Assembly (NCBI GenBank): GCA_030252795.1
Contig: CP127080.1
Coordinates: 2,373,501 to 2,437,500, forward strand
Origin: Porticoccaceae bacterium LTM1
GTDB taxonomy: Bacteria > Pseudomonadota > Gammaproteobacteria > Pseudomonadales > Porticoccaceae
Reading direction: 5' to 3'
DNA length: 64,000 nucleotides
In this document: positions 1 through 8,959 of the stretch, piece after piece
How positions within the stretch are numbered: position 1 is the stretch's first letter
Layout of the letters: each line of letters begins with the position of its first letter
Made by a program: the position numbers and the translations under genes
Notes under the pieces: model-generated
Seen by the model: the letters and a program-made list of their open reading frames with translations, nothing else
What the model was told of the DNA's origin: nothing
Database searches by the model: none

Positions 1-1694
1 TCGCCGTAGGCCACAGTCTCCGAGTAGTAGGCATCTGAATAGATGATATGGGGAATCTTGTAGTCACCATTTTCATCTTTGTCGGTGAGGTATTTCATGG
101 TGGCCGGCGTGTTCATGGACGAGTTCCAGGCCATGTTGGCCATATACATAAACAGCGTATCCACTGGATAGGGGTCACCCGCCCAGGCATTGTGAATACT
201 CATGTGCATCATGCCGTGGGCAGCAAGAGGGTATTCCCAGCTGTAGGCTTTGTCGAGCCGGGTCGGATTGCCGTCATCATCTACCAGCAGATCTGCCGGT
301 TCCAGAGGGAAGCCCAGCGGCATACCTGCCAACGGTTCGCCGTTGTTAAATCCTGCGGGTTTGGCGCCAGGGGGGGCGTGCTTGGGGAACGGAGCCTTGT
401 AGCGGAAACCGCCGGGCACATCGACACTTCCAAGAATCATTTGCAGCAGGTGGATTGCCCGACAGGTGTGAAAACCGTTGGAATGAGCCGATATGCCGCG
501 CATTGCGTGCATGGACACCGGTCTGCCGATCATTTTTTCGTGCTTGCGACCTGCCCAGTCCACCCAGGGCACATCGATCTCAATCTGCTGATTAAAGGCA
601 ACATCTGCTATCTCGGCAGCTATGCGCTTGATGTCTTCCGCCTTGATGCCCACTTCTTTGGCAACCGCATCTGCAGAGTATTGTGGATCAAAAAAGCGTT
701 CCACCATCAGCTGGAAAGCTGGCACCGCTTTACGACCATCCGGCAGTGAGTATTCACCAACCATGGCTGGGGAAATATCGACACTGGCTGATGCCTGTAA
801 TGCATTGGTCTCTTTATCAAAGCAGAGTGTCTGGCCTTCTTCATCGCGAGCAAACAGACCGTGATCAGCTGCCCCTTCGTCCCGAATCACTAACCATGAA
901 GCATTGGTGTAACGCACCAAATAATCCCAGTCCACCTTCTCAGCCTTAAGCAGCTCCTGAATGATGGCGGAAACAAACAACCCATCAGTACCGGGACGCA
1001 GCCCAATCCACTCATCAGCAATGGCGGAATATCCGGTACGGACAGGGTTGATGGAAACGAATTTGGTATCTTTGCGGGCCTTGAGTTTGCCGAGACCAAT
1101 TTTGATGGGGTTGGAGTCATGATCTTCGGCAACACCGAACATCATAAAGTACTTGGTGTGCTCCCAGTCCGGCTCACCAAACTCCCAGAACGATCCGCCG
1201 ATAGTATATAGACCCGCTGCAGCCATATTGACGGAACAGAAGCCGCCGTGAGCAGCGTAGTTCATGGTGCCAAATTGCTTGGCCCACCAGCCAGTCAGCG
1301 ACTGGCTTTGGTCGCGACCAGTGAAGAAAGCGAGTTTGCGAGGGTCGCAGTTTCGAATATTCCCGAGCCACCCGGTAGCGATCTCCATCGCCTCGTCCCA
1401 CTCGATTTCCTTGAACTTGCCTTCGCCGCGCTCACCAATACGCAGCAATGGCTTGGTAAGCCGAGCCGGGGAATAGTGCTGCATGATACCTGCAGAACCT
1501 TTTCCGCAGAGCACCCCTTGGTTTACCGGGTGGTCCGGGTTGCCCTCAATATAGCGAATTGAGCCATCTTTGAGGTACACACGAATACCGCAGCGACAGG
1601 CGCACATGTAACAGGTGGACGTTTTTACCTCATCAGCTACTACCGGGGCGGTATCCACCTGCTCGGTAACCGTCGCGAATGGATTCAGCGACAT
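1..1694 (-). CDS. Molybdopterin oxidoreductase, SoeA-like catalytic subunit (5' part only)
   Basis: Reading the minus strand from an ATG at 1694 gives an uninterrupted frame of about 564 codons that runs off the left edge. Near the N-terminus is a CxxCxxxC cluster (CYMCACRCG) with a fourth Cys in GVLCGKGSAG, the [4Fe-4S] site of DMSO-reductase-family enzymes. The segment AAHGGFCSVNMAAAG carries a Cys placed like the molybdenum ligand, and the segment NPVRTGYSAIADEW follows. These segments resemble sulfite dehydrogenase SoeA and its relatives, cytoplasmic Mo-bisMGD enzymes that pair with an FeS subunit (SoeB) and a membrane anchor (SoeC); those genes would lie left of the window. No Tat signal is seen, in keeping with a cytoplasmic location. 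A clear AGGAGG ribosome site (1702-1707 on the complement) precedes the ATG. The family is secure; the substrate (sulfite or another oxyanion) is inferred. Confidence 0.8.
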   Translation of the reverse strand, partial: MSLNPFATVTEQVDTAPVVADEVKTSTCYMCACRCGIRVYLKDGSIRYIEGNPDHPVNQGVLCGKGSAGIMQHYSPARLTKPLLRIGERGEGKFKEIEWDEAMEIATGWLGNIRNCDPRKLAFFTGRDQSQSLTGWWAKQFGTMNYAAHGGFCSVNMAAAGLYTIGGSFWEFGEPDWEHTKYFMMFGVAEDHDSNPIKIGLGKLKARKDTKFVSINPVRTGYSAIADEWIGLRPGTDGLFVSAIIQELLKAEKVDWDYLVRYTNASWLVIRDEGAADHGLFARDEEGQTLCFDKETNALQASASVDISPAMVGEYSLPDGRKAVPAFQLMVERFFDPQYSADAVAKEVGIKAEDIKRIAAEIADVAFNQQIEIDVPWVDWAGRKHEKMIGRPVSMHAMRGISAHSNGFHTCRAIHLLQMILGSVDVPGGFRYKAPFPKHAPPGAKPAGFNNGEPLAGMPLGFPLEPADLLVDDDGNPTRLDKAYSWEYPLAAHGMMHMSIHNAWAGDPYPVDTLFMYMANMAWNSSMNTPATMKYLTDKDENGDYKIPHIIYSDAYYSETVAYG

Positions 1695-2058
1695 CGATCT
1701 GCCTCCTAATCTTGGGGAGAACGCGCACTGGGATGAACTGGCATCGGGCTTGAAGCACTGGGCTTCGATTATGGATCTGGTTTTGCCCGGCACTCTGGCC
1801 AACAACAAATGCAGCAGAATCTCACATATAGTCATTATTATTAGGAAGTAAAATGCCCAAATTGACACAAAGACGCAAGCTTTACTTTTACCTGATTCCC
1901 TCTATGACGAAGATTTGTAACTTGGTTTCACAATGACAACTAGTCACGGAATTTTGTTCTTTCACACATAAATTGGTTCGGCGTGGAGCGCACAACTGCT
2001 AAAATCCCTGACCCTTTAAGACCTTCAGCCATTTACTTCACAAGAAGACAAAATCACT
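1695..2058. other. Divergent intergenic region between the Mo enzyme and rep, with one weak small-ORF candidate
   Basis: This 364-bp gap separates two divergently transcribed genes and must hold both promoters. I see no pair of -35 and -10 boxes with convincing spacing: TTGGTT at 1973-1978 and TAAAAT at 2000-2005 are 21 bp apart. A 27-codon plus-strand reading frame (1853-1936) starts with ATG behind a TAGGAAG ribosome-site-like stretch and encodes a basic peptide beginning MPKLTQRRK. Nothing else supports it as a gene. Confidence 0.3.
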
Positions 2059-4068
2059 GTGTCGCAACTCAACCCCCAACAGCACAAAGCCGTCCATTAC
2101 ATTGATGGGCCCCTGCTGGTTTTGGCGGGTGCGGGATCAGGCAAAACCAGTGTAATTACCCGCAAGATTGCTTACCTGATCGAACAGTGCGGTTACAACG
2201 CGCGTCATATTGCTGCAGTTACCTTTACCAACAAGGCCGCTCGAGAAATGAAGGAGCGAGTCGGCAAGCTGGTGAAAGGCAAGGCCAGTCATCGCCTTAC
2301 GGTATCTACGTTCCACAATCTGGGCCTTAATATCATTCGTCAAGAGATCAAAACGCTCGGTTTTAAAAGCGGCTTTTCGATCTTTGACCAGGACGATGCC
2401 AAGTCACTGTTGAAAGAGCTGATGATGCGCGAGTCGGAGCTGGATGCCGACCACGTTGACCTGGTTCAAAACCAGATCTCCAGCTGGAAGAACGACCTGA
2501 TGTCGCCTGCCCAGGCAATGTCCAAGGCACAAAGCCCCGGTGAACAAACCCTGGCGATGCTTTACGAGCGCTACACCAGCGCCCTGCGTGCATACAACTC
2601 GGTGGACTTCGACGACCTTATCCTTATTCCTGTGCAACTGTTTCGCGATTACTCCGAGATACTTGCCAAGTGGCAACGCAAGATTCGCTACCTGCTGGTG
2701 GACGAATATCAGGACACCAACTCAGCCCAGTACGAGCTGGTGAAATACCTGGTAGGACAGCGCGGTGGCCTGACGGTGGTTGGCGACGATGACCAGTCCA
2801 TCTACGCCTGGCGCGGTGCAAAACCGGAAAACCTGGTCAAGTTGGGCGAGGACTACCCTTCCCTGAATCTGATCAAGCTGGAGCAGAATTACCGCTCCAC
2901 CGCACGCATCCTGAAAGCCGCTAACACCCTGATCGCCAATAACCCCCACGTCTACGAAAAGACTCTGTGGAGTGAGCTTGGATACGGAGAGCCACTACGG
3001 TTAGTGCGTACCCGGAATGAAGAGGACGAGTGCGAGCGGGTTGCCCACGACATTCACGCCCAGCGACTGTCTCGCAAGTGCCAGTTCAAGGACTTTGCCA
3101 TTTTGTATCGTGGCAACTTCCAGGCGCGCCTATTGGAATTGAAGCTACAAGCCAATGGTATTCCTTACCATCTAAGTGGTGGTACTTCATTTTTCTCACG
3201 TGCCGAGATCAAGGACATCATGGCCTACCTGCGGCTATTGATTAACACCGACGACGACAACGCTTTTTTGCGGATCATCAATACTCCGCGCCGCCAGATT
3301 GGCGCCTCCACACTGGAGAAGCTCGGCGAGTACGCTAATGAGCTACATATCTCCATGTACGACGCCATTGCTGACGCGGGCATTGAAGGACGAGTACCAG
3401 CACAATCATTAACCCGACTGCGCCGCTTCCATGAATGGCTGCGGAACGTGCAGCGTCATGCCGCCGGTAATGACCCCGTTGCAGCTATCAAGGAGATGAT
3501 CGAGGACGTCGACTATGAAGGCTGGCTACACCACAACGCCAGCTCGGCAAAAGTGGCGGAAAATCGCTACAAGAATGTGCTGTTTTTGGTGGATCAACTG
3601 GCCAACACCATCGGGCGCCTGGATGAGCAGGCTGAAAACCCATTGGAAAGTGCCATCACCAAGTTGATTCTGCGGGATATGATGGAGCGTCAGGAAGAGG
3701 AAGATGCCGACGACAAAGTGCAGCTGATGACAATGCACGCTTCCAAAGGCCTGGAGTTCCCTCATTGCTACGTGATTGGTATGGAAGAGGACCTGCTCCC
3801 ACACCGCACCAGTATCGACGAAGACAATATCGACGAAGAGCGCCGCCTTGCCTATGTAGCCATCACTCGAGCCCGCCAGACTCTCACCATGACTCTGGCG
3901 GCAAAACGCAAGCAGTATGGCGAAATCATTGAAACCACCCAGAGCCGATTTCTGGATGAGCTGCCGCAGGACGATATAGAGCGAGAGGGTTTTGGCGAAC
4001 ACAACCCCGAAGCTAACAGGGAGAAAGGCAATCGCTCACTGGATGCCCTGAAAGAGCTATTCGGCTGA
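2059..4068 (+). CDS. rep: ATP-dependent DNA helicase Rep
   Basis: This is a superfamily 1A 3'-5' DNA helicase of 669 aa, matching the usual Rep length (about 670). It unwinds DNA ahead of replication forks and helps clear bound proteins. Visible motifs include the Q-motif start LNPQQHKAV, Walker A (GAGSGKTSVITRK, about residues 24-36), the TFTNKAA motif, Walker B/DEYQD (VDEYQDTNSAQ), GDDDQSIYAWRGA, the QNYRST motif and the late motif VAITRARQTL. The start is a GTG at 2059; no better ATG lies nearby. It is divergent from the molybdoenzyme and convergent with the cytochrome gene, with a shared terminator between them. UvrD is the main alternative, but the length and short C-terminus favour Rep. 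Confidence 0.93.
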   Translation: MSQLNPQQHKAVHYIDGPLLVLAGAGSGKTSVITRKIAYLIEQCGYNARHIAAVTFTNKAAREMKERVGKLVKGKASHRLTVSTFHNLGLNIIRQEIKTLGFKSGFSIFDQDDAKSLLKELMMRESELDADHVDLVQNQISSWKNDLMSPAQAMSKAQSPGEQTLAMLYERYTSALRAYNSVDFDDLILIPVQLFRDYSEILAKWQRKIRYLLVDEYQDTNSAQYELVKYLVGQRGGLTVVGDDDQSIYAWRGAKPENLVKLGEDYPSLNLIKLEQNYRSTARILKAANTLIANNPHVYEKTLWSELGYGEPLRLVRTRNEEDECERVAHDIHAQRLSRKCQFKDFAILYRGNFQARLLELKLQANGIPYHLSGGTSFFSRAEIKDIMAYLRLLINTDDDNAFLRIINTPRRQIGASTLEKLGEYANELHISMYDAIADAGIEGRVPAQSLTRLRRFHEWLRNVQRHAAGNDPVAAIKEMIEDVDYEGWLHHNASSAKVAENRYKNVLFLVDQLANTIGRLDEQAENPLESAITKLILRDMMERQEEEDADDKVQLMTMHASKGLEFPHCYVIGMEEDLLPHRTSIDEDNIDEERRLAYVAITRARQTLTMTLAAKRKQYGEIIETTQSRFLDELPQDDIEREGFGEHNPEANREKGNRSLDALKELFG

Positions 4069-4083
4069 TAAATGCTCGTGCAC

Positions 4084-4120
4084 AAAAAAGCCGCCGGTGC
4101 ACTGCAACGACGGCTTTTTC
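4084..4120. terminator. Bidirectional rho-independent terminator
   Basis: An A-run and GCCG are followed by a loop, then CGGC and a T-run. The symmetry lets it end rep on the plus strand and the cytochrome gene on the minus strand. Confidence 0.75.
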
Positions 4121-4130
4121 ATAAGATCAC

Positions 4131-4574
4131 TTACTTCAGGCTATCAAGCATGTGCTGAATAGCAGCTTTGATCTCATCTTCACTACAGTCAAAGCAGGTA
4201 CCTTTCGGCGGCATGGCATTGAAACCGTTCCAGGCATGCTTGAGCAAAGTCTCCATGCCCTGATCCGCACGCGGCTTCCAGGCAGCTGCGTCGCCCAGCT
4301 TTGGCGCACCGGAAGCACCGGTGGCATGGCAGGCAAAACAGGACTTTTTGTAGATATCTTCACCGGAACGCGGGCCAGCAGGAGCGGCAGCTACCGGAGC
4401 AGCGGCAATCGCATCACCTTCCATAGCTACTTCACCAACAGGGGCAATACGGTCGACAATCGCCTTTTCCTGTTCAGCAGTGTATTCCGCCGGCTCGTCA
4501 CTGCCACAACCGGACAGCAGCAGGGCCGACCCCAACAAGGCGGCAATCAATCCCGCAAATTTCTTTTGGCTCAT
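4131..4574 (-). CDS. Cytochrome c5-family lipoprotein
   Basis: This is a monohaem c-type cytochrome of 147 aa that carries electrons in the periplasm. The N-terminus has a lipoprotein signal ending in LLLSGC, so the mature protein is probably lipid-anchored. After an Ala/Pro-rich linker comes the haem site SCFACH in the context GEDIYKKSCFACHATG. A distal methionine in NAMPPKGTCFDC and the Cys pair typical of cytochrome c5 follow. I chose the ATG at 4574 rather than a TTG at 4586, because a GGAG ribosome site ends 6 nt before the ATG and would lie inside the longer version. Its redox partner is not identifiable here. Confidence 0.88.
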   Translation of the reverse strand: MSQKKFAGLIAALLGSALLLSGCGSDEPAEYTAEQEKAIVDRIAPVGEVAMEGDAIAAAPVAAAPAGPRSGEDIYKKSCFACHATGASGAPKLGDAAAWKPRADQGMETLLKHAWNGFNAMPPKGTCFDCSEDEIKAAIQHMLDSLK

Positions 4575-4704
4575 GCTCGACTCCAAATCGATTTTAGTAG
4601 GCTTGCAATAATAAAGCGGCGATTATAGCGTCAAACCGCACTCCATGAAATGGCATCAGATCATGGACTCATCGCGCCATAAACAGTATCATGCGCGACT
4701 CCCT

Positions 4705-4781
4705 GCACCCGTAGCTCAGCTGGATAGAGTGTCGGCCTCCGAAGCCGAAGGTCGCGCGTTCAAATCGCGCCGGGTGCGCCA
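4705..4781 (+). tRNA. tRNA-Arg (anticodon CCG)
   Basis: The 77-nt cloverleaf has acceptor stem GCACCCG/CGGGTGC and a D-arm GCTC...GAGT. The anticodon stem TCGGC/GCCGA encloses the loop CTCCGAA (anticodon CCG, reading CGG). The T-arm is GCGCG-TTCAAAT-CGCGC, and a discriminator G is followed by a genome-encoded CCA. Confidence 0.96.
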
Positions 4782-4790
4782 AACTGTAAA

Positions 4791-4821
4791 GCCCGCCAGA
4801 ATAACTCTGGCGGGCTTTTTT
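4791..4821 (+). terminator. Rho-independent terminator after tRNA-Arg
   Basis: A perfect 10-bp stem, GCCCGCCAGA and its complement, with a 6-nt loop is followed by a T-run. It lies 10 nt after the tRNA 3' end. Confidence 0.88.
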
Positions 4822-4930
4822 AATGCCTGCCCTGTCACAAAATCCCCTTCCAACCAACATATCTCTGTCACACAGTTCATCTAGGATGCCGACGTCGCAA
4901 ATGGATGCGCACACACTGGAGGAACATCGC

Positions 4931-5257
4931 ATGAAGATTCAACTTATCACCCCGATACTGATTGCCACCAGCCTGATGACCTCAACCGGACACTGCACAG
5001 CACCACTGGATGACGTCATTCAAAAAAGTCAAAAGGACATGAATGAAAAGCTGCAAAAAAAGCTGGATGCCCAGCTTGATAAGCTGCTAACGATGGAAGA
5101 TCAGAAGCTGAAAGAGCCCAATCCGACTGCAGCATTGCCAACTATACAGCCAGCCCCAAAGACCAAGGAGTCAAATCCAACAGAAGGTGAGCTTGACTCA
5201 CTGCAGCTGTTTTTGGAAAAAGCTTGGGACTGGATTATTGGTCGCGATAAAGAGTGA
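4931..5257 (+). CDS. Small secreted protein with a helical, coiled-coil-like middle
   Basis: This 108-aa protein is not recognised. An N-terminal signal peptide (basic start MKIQ, hydrophobic stretch, then Thr/Ser/Gly before a likely cut near HCTA) sends it to the periplasm. The mature part begins with a charged, heptad-like helix rich in Lys, Gln and Leu, followed by a Pro/Thr-rich linker and a C-terminal helix containing a tryptophan pair. The ATG at 4931 is chosen because GGAGGA sits just upstream and the signal peptide begins there; a longer frame from 4823 would start inside tRNA-terminator DNA. It lies alone after the tRNA gene and converges with the MetF-like gene. Confidence 0.6.
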   Translation: MKIQLITPILIATSLMTSTGHCTAPLDDVIQKSQKDMNEKLQKKLDAQLDKLLTMEDQKLKEPNPTAALPTIQPAPKTKESNPTEGELDSLQLFLEKAWDWIIGRDKE

Positions 5258-5269
5258 GCTCGCTGCCGA

Positions 5270-6004
5270 TTAAAGAACGCCATGGAGATACTCAACCGTG
5301 TCGACTCGAATAGGCATAAAGTAGATATTGGTGTCATTTTCACTCACAAATTGCATTACCCGGCGTGCAAACTGCTGATTGCCCATCAGGGTAAACGAGT
5401 ATCCTGGCGGAAATACCACCTGATTAGTGTGTTGCCAGTAATTTTTAGATTTCTCACCGATTACTGGCGACACCCCCCAATACACTTCAAGACCAGAAAG
5501 CACTTCGTAAAAAGCCTTCAGCAACGTCAGGGAAAAAAATGGCTGGGTAAAAAAACAGCTGGCCCCTGCCATCACTTTTTGCTGGGTATAGTCCAGCTCT
5601 TTCTGCAAGTTTTGTCGGTAAGGGTCTAGTCCGGCGATTATTTTTTTATCCGGGTGAGTACTACGAATATACCGAATCAAGTCCAGACAAGTTGTGGAAT
5701 AGATTGATCGGGAAAAGCCCTGAGGCGGGTCTCCCGATACGACCAGCACCTCATGGAAACCGGCGATGGCACTCTCAAGGAATTCGGGGTGATCCAGATT
5801 AAAGTCCCGAGCCCTCAAATGGGGGATATTTCTCTGGAAATAGCGCCCTGTATAGCGACAAGCCTCCCAGCTGTGAATTGGCATTCGAAGTAGATCGGGA
5901 ATATTGACTGTGTCCAGATAGGGAAATGATTCCTGCAACCCGGAGCAATCATGGTCCAGGTGTTGATAAGAGCGCGGCACCAACTCGACGGAAATTTGCG
6001 TCAT
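5270..6004 (-). CDS. Short methylenetetrahydrofolate reductase-family protein
   Basis: This 244-aa protein looks like a compact MetF-type TIM barrel, shorter than the usual 280-300 aa. Residues matching the MetF active site are present: Glu7 in VELVPR, Asp92 in VVSGDPPQG, and Gln154 in FFTQPFF. MetF enzymes use FAD to reduce 5,10-methylene-THF to 5-methyl-THF. Here the usual N-terminal helices are trimmed, so substrate use is uncertain; it could act on another folate or C1 carrier. It is monocistronic. A GAGAG stretch precedes the ATG, and no metE, metH or corrinoid gene is near. Confidence 0.62.
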   Translation of the reverse strand: MTQISVELVPRSYQHLDHDCSGLQESFPYLDTVNIPDLLRMPIHSWEACRYTGRYFQRNIPHLRARDFNLDHPEFLESAIAGFHEVLVVSGDPPQGFSRSIYSTTCLDLIRYIRSTHPDKKIIAGLDPYRQNLQKELDYTQQKVMAGASCFFTQPFFSLTLLKAFYEVLSGLEVYWGVSPVIGEKSKNYWQHTNQVVFPPGYSFTLMGNQQFARRVMQFVSENDTNIYFMPIRVDTVEYLHGVL

Positions 6005-6123
6005 CGAATTCTCTCAATGTCAGCGACATCGCTTGGTATATCAAGCTTAGTCCAGATCCTGAAAGCTGACCAACTAATCTGATAGAGTCACCTCCAACTT
6101 TGGCCTCCCTCTTCTTTGCGCCA

Positions 6124-6150
6124 ACAAAAAAGCCGGCCTAAAGGCCGGCT
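6124..6150 (-). terminator. Rho-independent terminator of the Msr gene
   Basis: The stem AGCCGGCC/GGCCGGCT with a 4-nt loop is followed, on the minus strand, by a T-run. It lies about 20 nt after the msr stop codon. Confidence 0.85.
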
Positions 6151-6170
6151 GATTTGTAAATTCAGAATGG

Positions 6171-7244
6171 TTAGTCACGCATAAAATGGCAACTGTATCC
6201 ACCCGGATGTTTTTGCAAATAGTCCTGGTGATACTCTTCTGCAGGCCAAAAATCCTTCGCCGGCGCTACCTGAGTCACAATAGGCTTATCCCAATCACCG
6301 GAGGCATCCACCGTTTTAATGACCTCTTCCGCAATCTCTTTCTGGTGTTCGTTTTCGTAAAAAATAGCACTGCGATACTGGGTGCCAATATCGTTACCCT
6401 GACGATTAAGGGTTGTGGGATCGTGCATCTTGAAGAACCAGTCTTTGAGCAATACCTCAAAGCTCAGCACAGAAGGATCGTAGACCACCTTGATACTTTC
6501 CGCGTGGCCGGTATTTCCCTTTTTCACTTCCAGGTAGGTGGCATGATCCAACTCACCGCCGGTATAACCCACTTCAGTCTCAATCACACCTGGAATACTG
6601 CGAATGATTTCTTCCATTCCCCAAAAACATCCACCAGCCAAAATGGCTGTTTCTTTCGTTGCCATAGTGCTCTTCTCTGTTGCCTCATACAAACCCGCCT
6701 CCATGAAGCGGTTCAAATATTTGCCATAGCCTTGTTCAGCCATCTCCGCCAGCGGAACAAAGCGTAACGCTGCCGAGTTGATACAATAACGCAACCCACC
6801 TTTATCTCTGGGACCATCATTAAATACATGGCCGAGGTGCGAATCCGCTGTCGCGCTGCGCACTTCCGTACGAATCATGCCATGACTGATATCCCGCTTC
6901 TCTACTATTTCCGCTTCATCAATAGGGTGGGTAAAACTGGGCCAGCCGCAGCCGGAATCATATTTATCCAGGCTACTGTAAAGTGCTACTCCCGAAACAA
7001 TATCGACATAGATACCGTGATCGTGATTGTCCCAAAACTCATTGTGAAAAGCCGGCTCGGTGCCGTTTTCCTGCGTCACCCTGTATTGAATAGGGGTCAA
7101 GTTTTCCTTCAGGGTCTTTTTATCAGGCATGACAAACTCTCTTTCTGACGCTTTTTTTGTGTCATCCGCAGACATTGAGCCCGCAGAGTACATAATCGCT
7201 ACCAGCCCGCACAACGAAAGTAATAGTAAGCTTTTCCGAAACAT
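6171..7244 (-). CDS. msrBA: Exported methionine sulfoxide reductase MsrB-MsrA fusion
   Basis: This fusion repairs both stereoisomers of oxidised methionine. After a hydrophobic N-terminal segment (about residues 5-25, signal peptide or anchor) comes an MsrB domain with [11 protein letters not shown] and the catalytic Cys in [11 protein letters not shown]. The MsrA domain follows in the second half, with the catalytic GGCFWG motif and a C-terminal Cys in GGYSCHFM. The MsrB part lacks the paired CxxC zinc site of many MsrBs (GIYVDIVSG replaces it), as in PilB-like enzymes. Domain order is B then A, the reverse of neisserial PilB, and no thioredoxin domain is present. The ATG at 7244 is preferred to a TTG at 7265. 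An exported location is inferred from the N-terminus. Confidence 0.9.
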   Translation of the reverse strand: MFRKSLLLLSLCGLVAIMYSAGSMSADDTKKASEREFVMPDKKTLKENLTPIQYRVTQENGTEPAFHNEFWDNHDHGIYVDIVSGVALYSSLDKYDSGCGWPSFTHPIDEAEIVEKRDISHGMIRTEVRSATADSHLGHVFNDGPRDKGGLRYCINSAALRFVPLAEMAEQGYGKYLNRFMEAGLYEATEKSTMATKETAILAGGCFWGMEEIIRSIPGVIETEVGYTGGELDHATYLEVKKGNTGHAESIKVVYDPSVLSFEVLLKDWFFKMHDPTTLNRQGNDIGTQYRSAIFYENEHQKEIAEEVIKTVDASGDWDKPIVTQVAPAKDFWPAEEYHQDYLQKHPGGYSCHFMRD

Positions 7245-7327
7245 TTTTTGGCCCCACGTTTTCAACTAACTGCCAGCGCTATGACTGGCAACATGGGGCA
7301 AAGTTCAGCGTGTTTATGACTTATAAC

Positions 7328-8167
7328 CTAAAAAACAAGCAACAGGGCTATCACACATACCCAGAGTGTAAGAGCTCGATAAAACAGCTGCTTGACCATT
7401 TCCAGATCTGTTACACCGGCAGAGGATACATCCGCCTGCAGGTCGATAGTCAACGCTCCTTCCACATAGTGAGCCAAGACATTTGGCGTTGTGCGAACAC
7501 CACAGAAAAAGCATTCACGCCAACGCTGGAAACAGCTGGCAAAGTTGCCAACCAGAGCAAATGTAAGTCCCAGCAAACGAGCAGGCAACCACTCAAGCAA
7601 CCACAACCAACGCTCACCGCGATCAAGTTGCGACTCTTCCAGGCCTGATGTTTCAGTGTATAACTGGGTCAATCGATACAGTAATGCGCCGGGAAGTCCC
7701 AGCAGGGCAAACCAGAAAACCACCGGGAAGGCGTGTTCAAAGAATCGGTATGAGAGCGTTTCCAGAAGATCGCGCTGAAACTCTGCATTAGTCTGGGCAC
7801 TTGTAACGCGGTTGTTAAGATGCAGTTCCTCGGCATCATGGTATGCAGCCTGAAAATCATTGCGGGCAAAATCGCCCTCAAGCTTATCGAAGCGAGATAC
7901 AAGGTCGCCACGGCCAATCACATAAAGCATGCCGAGTAGTTCAATAGCAAACTTCAACAGTCCATTTCCAAAGTAATCCACTGTGGCCAGAATTAACAAC
8001 AGCACTACTACCGGAAGCGCCAGCATTGTAAAAAAGCGGATTAATTGCCGGTTTTCGCCTTTTATATAATCGATCCATTTACGATACCAGCCATCCTGCT
8101 GTATCCAGCCAAGATCCGGCAACATGTGGTGAAGCCACAACGCTACGATGATCACTAAAAATTCCAT
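7328..8167 (-). CDS. ampE: Regulatory inner-membrane protein AmpE
   Basis: This 279-aa membrane protein has hydrophobic spans at about residues 1-15, 45-65, 70-85, 145-165, 190-210 and at the very end. It resembles AmpE of the CobD/CbiB-like family, the second gene of the ampDE operon, which influences beta-lactamase induction in enterobacteria by an unclear route. The segments RWLWLLEWLPARLLGLTFAL and the WRECFFCGVR region fit AmpE. It starts 2 nt after the ampD stop, so the two are co-transcribed. Confidence 0.87.
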   Translation of the reverse strand: MEFLVIIVALWLHHMLPDLGWIQQDGWYRKWIDYIKGENRQLIRFFTMLALPVVVLLLILATVDYFGNGLLKFAIELLGMLYVIGRGDLVSRFDKLEGDFARNDFQAAYHDAEELHLNNRVTSAQTNAEFQRDLLETLSYRFFEHAFPVVFWFALLGLPGALLYRLTQLYTETSGLEESQLDRGERWLWLLEWLPARLLGLTFALVGNFASCFQRWRECFFCGVRTTPNVLAHYVEGALTIDLQADVSSAGVTDLEMVKQLFYRALTLWVCVIALLLVF

Positions 8168-8169
8168 GC

Positions 8170-8742
8170 TTAGACTCCCAACATATTGTTATATTTTTGC
8201 CAGTCAAAAGATGGTCCGGGGTCAGTTTTTCGCCCTGGAGCAATGTCACTATGGCCTGTAATTCGCTCTACTGACATTTTAGGATAGTGCTTTAACAACA
8301 GACGACTTACTGACGTCAGGCACTCGTATTGTTCTTCTGTGTACGGCTCTTCATCAGTTCCCTCAAGCTCTATGCCAATAGAAAAGTCATTGCAATTAGC
8401 CCGGCCATCAAACTCCGAGGCTCCGGCATGCCAGGCGCGCTGATCAAAAGAGACGAACTGCGTTATTTCTCCCTGGCGGTCTATCAGCAGATGAGAAGAA
8501 ACCTGAAGGTCAGCAATCTCCTCAAAATAACTGTGCTCTGTAGGTATGAGGCAGTTGGAAAAAAACTTTTCGATGAATCCTCCGCCAAATTGTCCTGGCG
8601 GCAAGCTGATGTTATGAATCACCAGCAGGTCAATAGCGCAACTTTGCGGACGCTCATTGAAATTGGGGGATGGCACCTGACGTACGCCGGTTAACCAACC
8701 GTTGTCATCAATTTTCAGGAATGATGGTAGAGATTGTTGCAC
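8170..8742 (-). CDS. ampD: 1,6-anhydro-N-acetylmuramyl-L-alanine amidase AmpD
   Basis: This cytoplasmic zinc amidase cleaves anhydro-muropeptides during cell-wall recycling, which keeps AmpR-controlled beta-lactamase off. At 190 aa it has the usual length and no signal peptide. The expected zinc ligands are His43 (VIHNISLPPG), His164 (GHSDIAPG) and Asp174 (RKTDPG), with Glu125 in IGIELEG. It is the first gene of ampDE. The pairing with nadC about 2.7 kb away echoes pseudomonads, where nadC and ampD are neighbours; here a DUF1631 gene lies between. Confidence 0.95.
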   Translation of the reverse strand: MQQSLPSFLKIDDNGWLTGVRQVPSPNFNERPQSCAIDLLVIHNISLPPGQFGGGFIEKFFSNCLIPTEHSYFEEIADLQVSSHLLIDRQGEITQFVSFDQRAWHAGASEFDGRANCNDFSIGIELEGTDEEPYTEEQYECLTSVSRLLLKHYPKMSVERITGHSDIAPGRKTDPGPSFDWQKYNNMLGV

Positions 8743-8841
8743 AGGTTTTTGAGCCTCGGGGATTTCTCACAGTCTAACCCGAGGTCACTTAAAAATGTAT
8801 AGAAGCTGTTTCATAACTACTGCACTTGGTGATACGGCGTT

Positions 8842-8899
8842 AAAAAGGGGCTCAAAATGCTCATTTACTTCAGTAAACTCCGCCTTTTCGCCCCTTTTT
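8842..8899. repeat. Nested inverted repeat in the ampD/DUF1631 gap
   Basis: AAAAAGGGGC (8842-8851) pairs with GCCCCTTTTT (8890-8899), enclosing a smaller perfect hairpin TTTACT-TC-AGTAAA (8864-8877). The outer arms are terminator-like in both directions, but the spacing is long for a terminator. It may be a dispersed intergenic palindrome, or a terminator for the DUF1631 gene whose stop codon lies at 8960. Confidence 0.5.
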
Positions 8900-8959
8900 G
8901 CCTTGTCTTACCTGCGTTCGCTACGTTATCAAATAGCTTCTGGGTGGAAGCGATTTCGA

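Noticed and set aside
48-749. A 233-codon plus-strand frame opposite the molybdoenzyme gene
   Set aside because: It is the antisense of a clear SoeA-like frame with Fe-S and Mo-binding motifs. Its own product has no recognisable features.
3526-4002. A 158-codon minus-strand frame inside rep
   Set aside because: It lies opposite the conserved helicase motifs of rep.
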